Origin: Longispora sp047121295 | GTDB taxonomy: Bacteria; Actinomycetota; Actinomycetes; Mycobacteriales; Micromonosporaceae | Length of the DNA: 64,000 nucleotides | Direction of reading: 5' to 3' | NCBI RefSeq assembly: GCF_047121295.1 | Contig: NZ_CP139447.1 | Span: 7,254,001-7,318,000 of the forward strand | The notes under the pieces: model-generated | What the model was told of the DNA's origin: nothing | What the model saw: the letters and a program-made list of their open reading frames with translations, nothing else | Databases searched by the model: none | Shown here: piece after piece, positions 8,855 through 17,178 of the stretch | Layout: each line of letters starts with the position of its first letter | Position numbering within the stretch: the first letter of the stretch is position 1 | Position numbers and translations under genes: made by a program

Positions 8855-9659
8855 CGTTCACCTTTCGCAGGACGGCCAGGGCGTCGGCGGTGCCGAGCAC
8901 GTCGTGGACCCGGAGCCCCCAGGCCCCGGCCTGCGCCGCGAGCACGCTGACCGCCAGCGTCGCCGCCTCCCGGCCCCCGGTCGGCCGGGGCGTGCCGTCC
9001 GGCCCGGCGAGCAGCGCGCCGAGGAAGGACTTGCGGCTCGCGCCGATCAGGAACGGCAGCCCGAGGCCCTTCAGGCCGTCCATGTGGGCGAGCAGTGCCC
9101 AGTTGTGCGCGGCGTTCTTCGCGAAGCCCAGCCCCGGGTCGAGGATGAGCCGCGCCGGGTCCACCCCGGCCCTCGTCGCGGCGTCGACCCGGGCCGACAG
9201 CTCGGCGGTGACCTCGGCGACCACGTCGGAGTACACGGCGTTGGCCTGCATCCGGTCGGAGTGCCCGCGCCAGTGCATCAGGATCCACGGACAGCCGGCG
9301 TCGGCGACCACCCGGGCCATGTCGGGGTCGGCGAGCCCGCCGGACACGTCGTTGACGATGGCCGCCCCGGCGGCGAGCGCCGCCGCCGCGACCGTGGCGC
9401 GGGTGGTGTCCACGCTGGTGGCGACGCCGGCGGCGGTCAGTTCCCTGATCACGGGTACGACCCGGGCGGCCTCGGTGGCCGCGTCGACCCTGGCCGCGCC
9501 CGGCCGGGTGGACTCGCCGCCCACGTCCACGTAGTCGGCGCCCTGGGCGTGCAGGGCGAGCCCGGCGGCCACGGCCCCGGCCAGTTCGGCGTGCCGCCCG
9601 CCGTCGCTGAACGAGTCGGGCGTGACGTTCAGGACGCCCAGAATGACCGGTGTGCTCAC
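8841..9659 (-). CDS. folP: Dihydropteroate synthase
   Basis: The 272-residue TIM-barrel enzyme has the signatures GVLNVTPDSFSDGG, DVGGESTRPGA, IVNDVSGG, LDPGLGFAKN and GASRKSFLG. It joins pterin pyrophosphate and p-aminobenzoate, the sulfonamide target. GTG at 9659 is chosen because the conserved strand TPVILGVLNVTPDSF begins three codons later; the upstream in-frame ATG would add 13 residues unlike the family. In most Actinobacteria folE is directly upstream, but here about 16 kb of other genes lie between. Confidence 0.95.
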   Translation of the reverse strand: MSTPVILGVLNVTPDSFSDGGRHAELAGAVAAGLALHAQGADYVDVGGESTRPGAARVDAATEAARVVPVIRELTAAGVATSVDTTRATVAAAALAAGAAIVNDVSGGLADPDMARVVADAGCPWILMHWRGHSDRMQANAVYSDVVAEVTAELSARVDAATRAGVDPARLILDPGLGFAKNAAHNWALLAHMDGLKGLGLPFLIGASRKSFLGALLAGPDGTPRPTGGREAATLAVSVLAAQAGAWGLRVHDVLGTADALAVLRKVNDGHD

Positions 9660-9720
9660 GTGCCCAGGGTAGAGGGTGCGCCCGGGCCCGCCGCCCACCT
9701 GCCCCGATCCGGCGTGATCG

Positions 9721-10446
9721 TCACTCCGTGGGGGTGGCTGGGGTCAGGGGCCAGACGGCCAACTCCACGGCACCGACGATCTCCAGGGGTGGCTGCGCCG
9801 CGCCGGGCGGCAAGAGTCGGAAATCCGTCAGTCGGACGAAGCGGCGGCCAGTACCGTCCTCGGCGGCGACCACGATGAGCCACGTGCCGACCACGTCGCG
9901 GTACACCCAGCCCAGCTGGGCGTCGTCGGGCACGCCCCGGTCGTCGGCCGGAACTGTGGACGGCGCTGGCAGGTCGGCCACGCGGGCCCCCTCGGTCGGC
10001 ATGGGAATCGTCGGCACGAGCACGGGCAGTAGGGCGGCACCCTTGGCGTACGCGGAGATCTCGACCCTTCGGACGAGCTTTGTCACCCCGATCAGCCCGA
10101 TGGCGAGGACGAGCACCCCGGAGCCGACCACCAGCGCCCAGTGCTGGCCGGTCCCCACCGGCACCGACCAGAAGACGGCGCCGGCCCCGGCCGTGGCCAG
10201 CACCAGCCCCAGGCCGATCGCCGCGACGGCCAGCGGGCCCGTGCCAAGATGCGGCCGACCGGCGGAACCGAAGGAGACCACAGGGGCTCCCTGTTCGGGG
10301 GCCGTCGGCCGGGCGGCGCGGGCCGCCGCGACCCCGATCCGCAGGGCGCGGGCGGCGCGGGCGACCCCGAGGTCGTACCCGCTCAGACCGGCCATGAGCA
10401 GGCCCGCGAGCATGATCATGGTGCCGGCGATCGCCATGCGCAGCAT
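9721..10446 (-). CDS. Unrecognised membrane protein with C-terminal soluble domain
   Basis: The 241-residue protein has a hydrophobic N-terminal segment (MLRMAIAGTMIMLAGLLMAGL) and two more in the middle (LAVAAIGLGLVLATAGAGAVFW, WALVVGSGVLVLAIGLIGVTKLV). A soluble C-terminal beta-rich part (GWVYRDVVGTWLIVVAAEDGTGRRFVRLTDFRLLP) follows. GGAGGT six bases before the ATG at 10446 supports the start. It is divergent from the secretion operon and may share its promoter region. I do not recognise a family. Confidence 0.7.
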   Translation of the reverse strand: MLRMAIAGTMIMLAGLLMAGLSGYDLGVARAARALRIGVAAARAARPTAPEQGAPVVSFGSAGRPHLGTGPLAVAAIGLGLVLATAGAGAVFWSVPVGTGQHWALVVGSGVLVLAIGLIGVTKLVRRVEISAYAKGAALLPVLVPTIPMPTEGARVADLPAPSTVPADDRGVPDDAQLGWVYRDVVGTWLIVVAAEDGTGRRFVRLTDFRLLPPGAAQPPLEIVGAVELAVWPLTPATPTE

Positions 10447-10629
10447 TGCGTTACCTCCACGGTCAGCTTTGTGCGCCGGAAGGACTCGTGCAACAGTCTT
10501 CTTAGCTTGTCCGCCGTCAGGGCGCAATGTACGGTCAAGCTCACCCTGAGCAGCGGCGCGACACAGGGTCACTGCTTACTACCACTCGGAGCAGTTTTCC
10601 GGAAGGCTAGAGCATTGGCGGCCGGGCTC

Positions 10630-10647
10630 CCCCGGTCGCGACCGGGG
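10630..10647 (+). promoter_or_regulatory. 18-bp palindrome overlapping the ribosome binding site of the pilin-like gene
   Basis: CCCCGGTCG is followed directly by its inverse CGACCGGGG. The Shine-Dalgarno GGGGAGG (10644-10650) begins inside the right arm, six bases before the ATG at 10656. It could be an operator, or a hairpin that hides the ribosome binding site. Confidence 0.55.
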
Positions 10648-10655
10648 AGGTCGAC

Positions 10656-10955
10656 ATGATCTTGTTGGAACTCGCGCAGGCGGCGCCATCCGTCAGCCTC
10701 GCGCATGCGGCAGAGATCGTCCTCGCCGAACCAGGAATCAACACGAACGGCGTGCTGGGCTTCTTCGCGACCAAGATCGCGCCGATCCTGCTCGCCGTGC
10801 TCGGCATCATCTTCATCGGACGGGCCAGCAAGGGCGAGGTCTCCAAGGTCCTCACCAGCTCGGCCATCGCGATCGTGGGCATGGTGTTCGTGGCCGGTGC
10901 CGCCACGTTGTTCTTCCTGGGCGAGTACCTGATCAATCTGCTGTTCACGAAGTAG
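10656..10955 (+). CDS. VirB2/TrbC-like small membrane protein (pilin-like)
   Basis: The 99-residue protein has two hydrophobic helices (FFATKIAPILLAVLGIIFIG and SSAIAIVGMVFVAGAATLFFLG) separated by a short basic turn (RASKGEVSKV). An N-terminal part resembles a processed leader. Size, topology and position at the head of a type IV secretion-like operon suggest the VirB2/TrbC pilin role. Sequence motifs alone do not prove it. GGGGAGG lies upstream of the ATG, in a palindrome. The next gene starts 18 bases downstream. Confidence 0.6.
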   Translation: MILLELAQAAPSVSLAHAAEIVLAEPGINTNGVLGFFATKIAPILLAVLGIIFIGRASKGEVSKVLTSSAIAIVGMVFVAGAATLFFLGEYLINLLFTK

Positions 10956-10973
10956 CGGGGACGTGAGTGGACC

Positions 10974-11336
10974 ATGCGGCTGAGGACAGATGACGACATC
11001 TACCGGGCGCGCCTGGTCTACCTCGGGCCGCCTGGATATACCCTGCCAGTCCATCTGCCTTATGCGCAATATGGACTTTTTATCCTCTTAGTACCCGTTT
11101 TCATGTTCATTCACTTCCTCTTCAGCCGTACAGTGGACCTGTTTCCGGCGTGGGAGATCGCGCTGGCGATGGTGACCACGTCGTACGTCTTCCGGCACGT
11201 TGACCCGGACCGACCGGCACGCATGGTCATCCGCACCGCGCTCACCGACTGGCGTCGGACGAGGGAGCCCCGCGCAGAACAGCGCGAGCCCCGTCTCGTC
11301 GCCAGGAAAGTGCTCATCCGCGAGGAGCTGATATGA
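10974..11336 (+). CDS. PrgI/VirB3-like membrane protein
   Basis: The 120-residue protein has one or two hydrophobic segments (YGLFILLVPVFMFIHFLF, then WEIALAMVTTSYVF) and a basic tail. PrgI/TcpE-type proteins of this size lie just upstream of the VirB4-like ATPase in Gram-positive conjugation operons, and that is the position here. The stop TGA overlaps the ATG of the ATPase gene (ATGA). The first six codons differ in style from the rest, so the start may be later. The assignment rests on position and topology. Confidence 0.6.
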   Translation: MRLRTDDDIYRARLVYLGPPGYTLPVHLPYAQYGLFILLVPVFMFIHFLFSRTVDLFPAWEIALAMVTTSYVFRHVDPDRPARMVIRTALTDWRRTREPRAEQREPRLVARKVLIREELI

Positions 11337-14300
11337 CCACGACCCCGCGAGGGCCGGGCGAGACCTCGCCACCGACGACGAGTGAGAAGGCCACTGTGCC
11401 CGGACAGCCCGGCCCGGTAGCGGTGTTCCGCGCACCGGGAGCCGACCCGAACGGTTCGGCGTCGATCCTCGACGCCGACGACGCCACCCTGTCCCCGTTC
11501 CTGGGCCTGGTGACCCCGGCCCGCGACGAGGCCCAGCCCGCGCCCGCCCCCGGGCCGGCGCAGGCGCCCGAGCCGGCGCCCCGGAAGCCCGAGCCCGAGG
11601 CCGACCGGGGTCCCGTGCACCGGCCGATCGAGCGGACCCAGGTCCGGCCGCCGGCCGGGACCACCCGGGTGCCGACGGCGGCGGACCGGGCGGCCGCGCC
11701 CGACGCGGGCCCCCACGCGGCGGACCCGCAGCGCCCGGTTCCGGCCGGCGACCCGACGGCCGGCGCGCCCCGAGCCTCTGACCCCCGGCGTCCCGACGGC
11801 GCCCCGACGGTGACCTTCCCCGGCACCGAGCGGCGCGGCGACCGGCCGGCGATGCCCGCCGAGCCACCCCGCCCCGCCCCGCCCCGGGCCGCCGCGCAGA
11901 CGGGCCAGGCCGGTTCGCACGTGCCCGGCCCGCTGCCGGTCGAGCGGCCGGCCTCCGACGCGGCCCGCCGCGCCCATGACACGGAGCTCGCCCGGCACGT
12001 CGACGACCTGTTCAACGCCGCCGTCGAGGCGGTCCAGACCACTCCCCCGGTGCACCAGGTGCCCGTGACCGAGCGGGCCACCGGCCGGGCCGCGCCCGCC
12101 GAGCGGTCGCGGCTGCCGCAACAGCCCCGGGACAACCGGCCGACCGAGGACATCCGGCTCGGCCGCGAGCACCGCAACCTGGCCGGCGCGCCGCCCGTCA
12201 AGCCGGATCCGAGCCCGCGCCGGGTGCCCAAGCGCGAGGTCCAGCCGATCCGCGACGGGGTGCCACGCCGGCAGCTGCCGAGGTTCACCGACCGGGATCC
12301 GGCGTCCGACCTGGCGATCACCGAGGTCGCCGGGCACCTGACGTTCACCCCGAACACCATCACCGCGTGGTACTGGCTGCCGGAGGTCCGCTGGGCCTTC
12401 CGCCCGGACGCCGAGCGCGAGGCGCTGATCGTGGCCATCTCGGAGCAGTACGCCGGGCTGGCCGGGTTCCGGCTGCACCTGCGGCGGACCACGATGCCGT
12501 TCCCTGCCGACGAGTGGGCCCGCACCGTGGACACCCACACGCCCCGGCCGCTGCCGACCGTGCCCGGCGCCCCGAGCTGGGGCGACCACCTGGTCAACGC
12601 GCAGAAGCACCTGTTGCAGGTGAACCATGCCGAGGGGCAGACCTACCTCGGGATCACCTTCGCCCGGCGTACCCTCGGAGACTCCTTCTCCGAGAAGATC
12701 AACCGGATGTTCGGCAAGGGCGTGACCGAGTCCGAGCGTCGGCGCACCGCGCGGCTCGTCGAGCAGTTCGACGAGGTGCTGGGCGCGTTCGGCATGCGCG
12801 GCCGGCGGGTGACCGTCAAGGAACTCGAGTGGCTGCTGTACCGCTCGGTGGCGCTGTGCATGGCCCCGCCGCGCGACATGTCCCCGGTCGGCACCGGCGA
12901 GTGGGAGCGCGGCGACCTGCTGGCGCTCACCGAGCACATCGAGCGCTACCGGACCCCCTACGGCGCGACCGTCAAGCTCGTCAACCGGCTCACCGGCGAG
13001 GAGCGGCACGTCTGCGTGCTCACCGTCGGCCGGATGGAGCCGCTGGACATCCCCGAGCGGCACGAGCCGTGGCTGCACTTCCACGAGCGGCTGCCGTGGC
13101 CGATGGAGCTGTCCAGCCGGGTCGACGCGCTCGGCCAGAACGACACGTTCAAAAACCTCGAGCACCGGCTGCGGATGATCCGTTCCCAGCAGCGCGACTA
13201 CGCCGAGCACGGCATGGACTCCCCGCCCGAGCTGGAGCGCCTCGCCAAGCGTGCGCTCGGCATCGGGGACGAGATGACCACCGGGCTGCCGATCGACGCC
13301 GCCCGGGTACACGGCTGGCACCGGATCGCCATCGGCGGCCGGACCCGCGACGAGGCGCTGGAGCGGACCCGCAAGCTGATCCAGATGTACTCCCGCGAGC
13401 TGCGGATCTCCCTGCAGCACCCGAAGAACCAGGACTGGCTGGCCCGCGAGTTCATCCCGGGCGAGCCGATCGCCAACAGCGGGTACGTCCGCCGGATGCC
13501 CGTCAAGCTGTTCGCCGCCGCGCTGCCCCAGGCCGCGTCCACGGTCGGCGACCGGCGCGGCGACCTGATCGGCCGCACGGCCGGCACCTGCCGCCGCCCC
13601 GTCTTCCTCGACGTGCACTTCCCCACCGAGGTCCGCGAGCGCTCCGGCCTGGCCGTGTTCGTCGCCGAGCCCGGCGGCGGCAAGTCGACCCTGATGGGCG
13701 GCCTCGGCTACCTGGCCGCGCGCCGGGGCGTGCAGGTCACCATGCTCGACCCGTCCGGCCCGCTCGGCAGGCTGTGCGAGATGCCGGAGCTCAAACCCTA
13801 TTCCCGGGTACTGAACCTGACCGGCTCCGGCCAGGGCACCCTCAACCCGTACGCGCTGATCCCGACCCCGCTGCGACCCCACTTCGCCCCGGGAACCGAG
13901 GGCGACCGCGAGTTCCAGATCGCGCTCGGCAACGCCCGGGCCGAGCGCCGGATGCTCGTCCAGGACATCTGCTCCATGCTGGTCCCGCCGCAGGTGGCCC
14001 GCGAGGCGCGGACGGCGACGATGCTCCGGCACGCCGTCCGCAAGGTACCGGCCGAGGAGACCGCCACCCTCGACGACATCGTCAAGGTGCTCCAGGAGGA
14101 GGACGAGCACTCCCGGGAGCTCGGCAACCTGCTGCTGGACACCGCCGAGATGCCACTGGCCCTGCTGTTCTTCGGCCGGCCCCCGGAGGGCGCGCTCGGC
14201 GACGACAAGACCCTCACCGTGATCACCATGGCCGGGCTGCGGCTGCCCGACCTGAAGATCGAACGCGAGTACTGGTCCGCCGAGGAGCAGCTGGCCCTCC

Positions 14301-14818
14301 CCATGCTGCACACCGCGCACCGGCTCGCCGTCCGCCGCTGCTACTCCGGCGACATGCACCGCCGCAAGCTCGTCGGCCTCGACGAGGCGCACTTCATGGA
14401 CGGCTGGCGCTCCGGCCGGTCCTTCCTGGTCCGCCTCGCCCGCGACTCCCGAAAGTGGAACCTGGCCGCTTTGGTCGCCTCCCAGAATCCGAAGGATATT
14501 CTCGGACTCGACGTCCAAAACCTCGTGTCCACAGTGTTCGTGGGACGAATCGCCGAGGACTCCGAGATCGCCGAGGAGGCCCTGCGACTGCTCAGAGTGC
14601 CCCGTGGGGTCGGATATGAGCAGACCTTAGCGACACTCTCCCAAGTTGAGGCATCATCACAGGATCGGCTCGGATTCCGGGAGTTCGTGATGCGCGACGT
14701 GGATGGGCGGGTGCAGAAGGTGCGGGTGGACATCTCCTACGTTCCACAGCTGCTGGACTTCCTGGACACCACACCTACGGCCGCTGCGGAGGCTCCGCCG
14801 ACCCAGGAGCGTGACTGA
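11333..14818 (+). CDS. VirB4/TraE-like type IV secretion ATPase with long proline-rich N-terminus
   Basis: The protein has 1161 residues. The first 330 or so are Pro/Ala/Arg-rich and look disordered; a VirB4-like N-terminal domain then starts near ITEVAGHLTFTPNTITAWYWLP. The ATPase core has Walker A AEPGGGKSTLMGG at about residue 778 and a Walker B/DEAH-like segment KLVGLDEAHFM near 1013. These ATPases power pilus assembly and substrate transfer in conjugation systems. The gene overlaps both neighbours (ATGA upstream, TGATG downstream). The disordered extension is long for the family and may contact cell-envelope or regulatory partners. Confidence 0.85.
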   Translation: MTTTPRGPGETSPPTTSEKATVPGQPGPVAVFRAPGADPNGSASILDADDATLSPFLGLVTPARDEAQPAPAPGPAQAPEPAPRKPEPEADRGPVHRPIERTQVRPPAGTTRVPTAADRAAAPDAGPHAADPQRPVPAGDPTAGAPRASDPRRPDGAPTVTFPGTERRGDRPAMPAEPPRPAPPRAAAQTGQAGSHVPGPLPVERPASDAARRAHDTELARHVDDLFNAAVEAVQTTPPVHQVPVTERATGRAAPAERSRLPQQPRDNRPTEDIRLGREHRNLAGAPPVKPDPSPRRVPKREVQPIRDGVPRRQLPRFTDRDPASDLAITEVAGHLTFTPNTITAWYWLPEVRWAFRPDAEREALIVAISEQYAGLAGFRLHLRRTTMPFPADEWARTVDTHTPRPLPTVPGAPSWGDHLVNAQKHLLQVNHAEGQTYLGITFARRTLGDSFSEKINRMFGKGVTESERRRTARLVEQFDEVLGAFGMRGRRVTVKELEWLLYRSVALCMAPPRDMSPVGTGEWERGDLLALTEHIERYRTPYGATVKLVNRLTGEERHVCVLTVGRMEPLDIPERHEPWLHFHERLPWPMELSSRVDALGQNDTFKNLEHRLRMIRSQQRDYAEHGMDSPPELERLAKRALGIGDEMTTGLPIDAARVHGWHRIAIGGRTRDEALERTRKLIQMYSRELRISLQHPKNQDWLAREFIPGEPIANSGYVRRMPVKLFAAALPQAASTVGDRRGDLIGRTAGTCRRPVFLDVHFPTEVRERSGLAVFVAEPGGGKSTLMGGLGYLAARRGVQVTMLDPSGPLGRLCEMPELKPYSRVLNLTGSGQGTLNPYALIPTPLRPHFAPGTEGDREFQIALGNARAERRMLVQDICSMLVPPQVAREARTATMLRHAVRKVPAEETATLDDIVKVLQEEDEHSRELGNLLLDTAEMPLALLFFGRPPEGALGDDKTLTVITMAGLRLPDLKIEREYWSAEEQLALPMLHTAHRLAVRRCYSGDMHRRKLVGLDEAHFMDGWRSGRSFLVRLARDSRKWNLAALVASQNPKDILGLDVQNLVSTVFVGRIAEDSEIAEEALRLLRVPRGVGYEQTLATLSQVEASSQDRLGFREFVMRDVDGRVQKVRVDISYVPQLLDFLDTTPTAAAEAPPTQERD

Positions 14819-16632
14819 TGCCCGGCCATCGCTGGGCAGCCATTCTCCTCACACTGATCGTCACGGCACTCAGCATCGCGGTTCCGGTGAGCCCTGCGCA
14901 TGCTGCGACGCCGTGCAGCTTGGAGGAGTGGCGCGAGCCCGGCAAACTCACCGACTGCGTCAGTAGACTGCAAGCGGTCTCGTCCAGCCGGGCGACCTGC
15001 CTTAAGTCCCCCACCCCAAGTGCCCCGGACTCGGGGATGGCTGGCTGGTTTGCATCCAGGCCTGAATCATCCCGAAAGCCCGGTGTCACGGGGCTGTACA
15101 GCAAGTACGGCTACGCCGGCTACGACTTCACCACCTACGACATCAACTGCGTGCAGACCACGATGCACCCGGACTACAAGTTCGAGAACACCGTGGCCAA
15201 CGGCGAGTTCATGATCGCCACCGGGATCGTCGGTGCGTCCAACGCACTCCGTGAGCGCGCCTGGGAGCCCAAGGAGCTGTGGGGCTGGGCGGATCCGCTG
15301 GTGGAGAAGGCGACCAAGGCCGTGTACACCAAGGTGTTCACCGTCTTCGGCGCGCTGACCCTGGCGGTCGTCGGGCTCTACCTGCTCTGGCGGTCCCGGC
15401 AGTCGGACATGTCCGCCACGATGACCACCGCTGGCTGGGCCATGTTCGTGCTGGTCGTGGTGACGGCGCTGGCGACCTGGCCGACCAAGGCGGCGGGGCT
15501 CGCGGACGCGACGCTGACGAACGGGCTCGCGGCGGTGCACTCTGCAATCGGACCCGCCACTCGCGAAATTCCACAAGACAAATGCCCTCAGCCCAACCCC
15601 GAAGCGTGCAAGGACAATCGTCCCCCCGCAGTCCGGGCCGGGGACACCGCCGCCGAAAACCTGCTCTACAAGAACTGGCTTCGGGGCACTCTGGGCAGCG
15701 CGGACAGCGTGACGGCGCAGAAATACGGCATGGCGCTGTATGACGCCAAGTCGTTCAGCTGGGCCGAAGTCGAGAAGATGCGCAAGGAGCCCAGTCAGCG
15801 GGCCGCGATCATCACCCAGAAATCCGACGAGTGGCAGCGAGTCGCCGAGCAGATCAAGACCGAGGACCCCGAGGCCTACGAGTATCTGCAGGGCATGCGT
15901 GGCACCGACCGGATCGGCGCCGGTTTCGTGGCGATCCTGGCCTCCCTCGCGTACTCGTTCTTCGACATCACCGCCTCGGTGCTCGTCCTGCTCGGGTTCG
16001 TGCTGTTCCGCTGGGCCGTGATCGCCGCCCCGGTGATCGGCACGGTCGCGCTGCTCAAGCCCGCCTCGGCCGGGTTCCGCCGCCTGATGAACGCCGTGCT
16101 GGCCGCGGTCTTCAACATCCTGATCTTCGGTACCGGGGCGGCGATCTACCTGTTCGCGGTCGACCAGATCATGGGCACCGCCGCGCTGCCGGGCTGGCTG
16201 CAGGTGGTGCTGATCTGGCTGTGCGGGGTCGTCGGCTGGATGCTGTTGCGGCCGTACCGGCGGATCACCCAGATGGCGGGCAAGGAGGCCGGGGCCTCGG
16301 CCCCCGGGGCGTCCTGGCGGGAACGCTTCTTCTCCGACCTGCGGTCCGCCGCGGTCGCGGCCGGCACGGCGAAGGCCGTCGCGGAGGACGACAAGGCCCC
16401 CAGCACCTCCACCGGCGCGGCAGCGCGGGTGGAGACCCGGGCCGAGGAGGTCTCGGCCGCGCCGTCGGCGCCGGTGGCCCAGCCCGCGTCGTCGCGCCCC
16501 GAGTCGACCTCCGCCCCGGTCAGGTCCACCAGCGAAAGGCGGCTGCCGGCGCCGATGGCCGCCGAGTCGATTGACTCGACCTGGGGTGAGGTCTACCGGC
16601 CGTCCGAGTCCAGATCCGAGGAGCGGGTGTAG
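14818..16632 (+). CDS. Polytopic membrane channel protein, VirB6/TrbL-like
   Basis: The 604-residue protein starts with a signal-like segment (WAAILLTLIVTALSIAVPVSPAHA) and has a Cys-containing extracellular loop. About six more hydrophobic helices follow, including VFTVFGALTLAVVGLYLLW, SYFDI-like segments around residues 375-415, and LQVVLIWLCGVVGWMLL. A cytoplasmic tail rich in Ala, Ser and Pro ends the protein. Such proteins follow the VirB4-like ATPase in actinobacterial conjugation-like operons and are thought to form the inner-membrane channel. The start overlaps the ATPase stop by one base (TGATG). Confidence 0.7.
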   Translation: MPGHRWAAILLTLIVTALSIAVPVSPAHAATPCSLEEWREPGKLTDCVSRLQAVSSSRATCLKSPTPSAPDSGMAGWFASRPESSRKPGVTGLYSKYGYAGYDFTTYDINCVQTTMHPDYKFENTVANGEFMIATGIVGASNALRERAWEPKELWGWADPLVEKATKAVYTKVFTVFGALTLAVVGLYLLWRSRQSDMSATMTTAGWAMFVLVVVTALATWPTKAAGLADATLTNGLAAVHSAIGPATREIPQDKCPQPNPEACKDNRPPAVRAGDTAAENLLYKNWLRGTLGSADSVTAQKYGMALYDAKSFSWAEVEKMRKEPSQRAAIITQKSDEWQRVAEQIKTEDPEAYEYLQGMRGTDRIGAGFVAILASLAYSFFDITASVLVLLGFVLFRWAVIAAPVIGTVALLKPASAGFRRLMNAVLAAVFNILIFGTGAAIYLFAVDQIMGTAALPGWLQVVLIWLCGVVGWMLLRPYRRITQMAGKEAGASAPGASWRERFFSDLRSAAVAAGTAKAVAEDDKAPSTSTGAAARVETRAEEVSAAPSAPVAQPASSRPESTSAPVRSTSERRLPAPMAAESIDSTWGEVYRPSESRSEERV

Positions 16633-16635
16633 TCG

Positions 16636-17178
16636 ATGCGGTGGCTGTCCTACCTCGGCGCCCGGTACGGGGTCGCCCTGGTGCTGGCGCTGCTCATCGG
16701 CGGACTGGTTCTCACTGTCAAGATCGCGGCACCCGAGGCCGCCCCGTCGGCGGTCGGCCCGGACACCGGCAGCGCCCAGCCGGCGCCGGTGAACACCGAT
16801 CCGCACCAGGAGGGCAATGACCTGGAGCCGAGCCGGTCGCCGGCCCCGCCGTCGATCAGCCCCGGGGCCGTCCTGCCGGAGGTCGTGGCGAAGTCCTTCG
16901 CCCAGGCCTGGCTGCGGCACACCGGGGTCACCGGCGACCAGTGGCGCGCCGGGATGCGGCCGTACGCGACGCCGGATCTGCTGGAGAAGCTGAAGGACAC
17001 CGATCCGGTGCAGGTACCCGCCGAACGCATGACGGGTGAGCCCAGCCCCGGCGTCTACTCAGGTGCGTCGTTCGTGGAGTTCCGCTTGGCCGTCGATTCT
17101 GGCACTCTGAGTCTGAGGCTGGTCGCCGATCGCGGTCAGTGGCGGGTCGACACGATCGACTGGGAGCGGACACGGTGA
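16636..17178 (+). CDS. TcpC/VirB8-like single-pass membrane protein
   Basis: The 180-residue protein has one N-terminal helix (YGVALVLALLIGGLVLTVKIA, about residues 11-31), a Pro-rich linker, and a C-terminal domain of about 100 residues. That domain looks like an NTF2 fold (VVAKSFAQAWLRHTGVTGDQW, then strands ending LVADRGQWRVDTIDW). TcpC of Clostridium pCW3 and VirB8 have this layout and sit in the same place. Its stop overlaps the GTG of the hydrolase gene by four bases. Confidence 0.65.
   Translation: MRWLSYLGARYGVALVLALLIGGLVLTVKIAAPEAAPSAVGPDTGSAQPAPVNTDPHQEGNDLEPSRSPAPPSISPGAVLPEVVAKSFAQAWLRHTGVTGDQWRAGMRPYATPDLLEKLKDTDPVQVPAERMTGEPSPGVYSGASFVEFRLAVDSGTLSLRLVADRGQWRVDTIDWERTR

Noticed and set aside
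11111..14518. 1135-codon open frame on the minus strand
   Set aside because: It is the mirror of the VirB4-like ATPase in high-GC DNA; its product is low-complexity Arg/Gly/Val with no motifs and no ribosome site, whereas the plus strand has clear Walker motifs.
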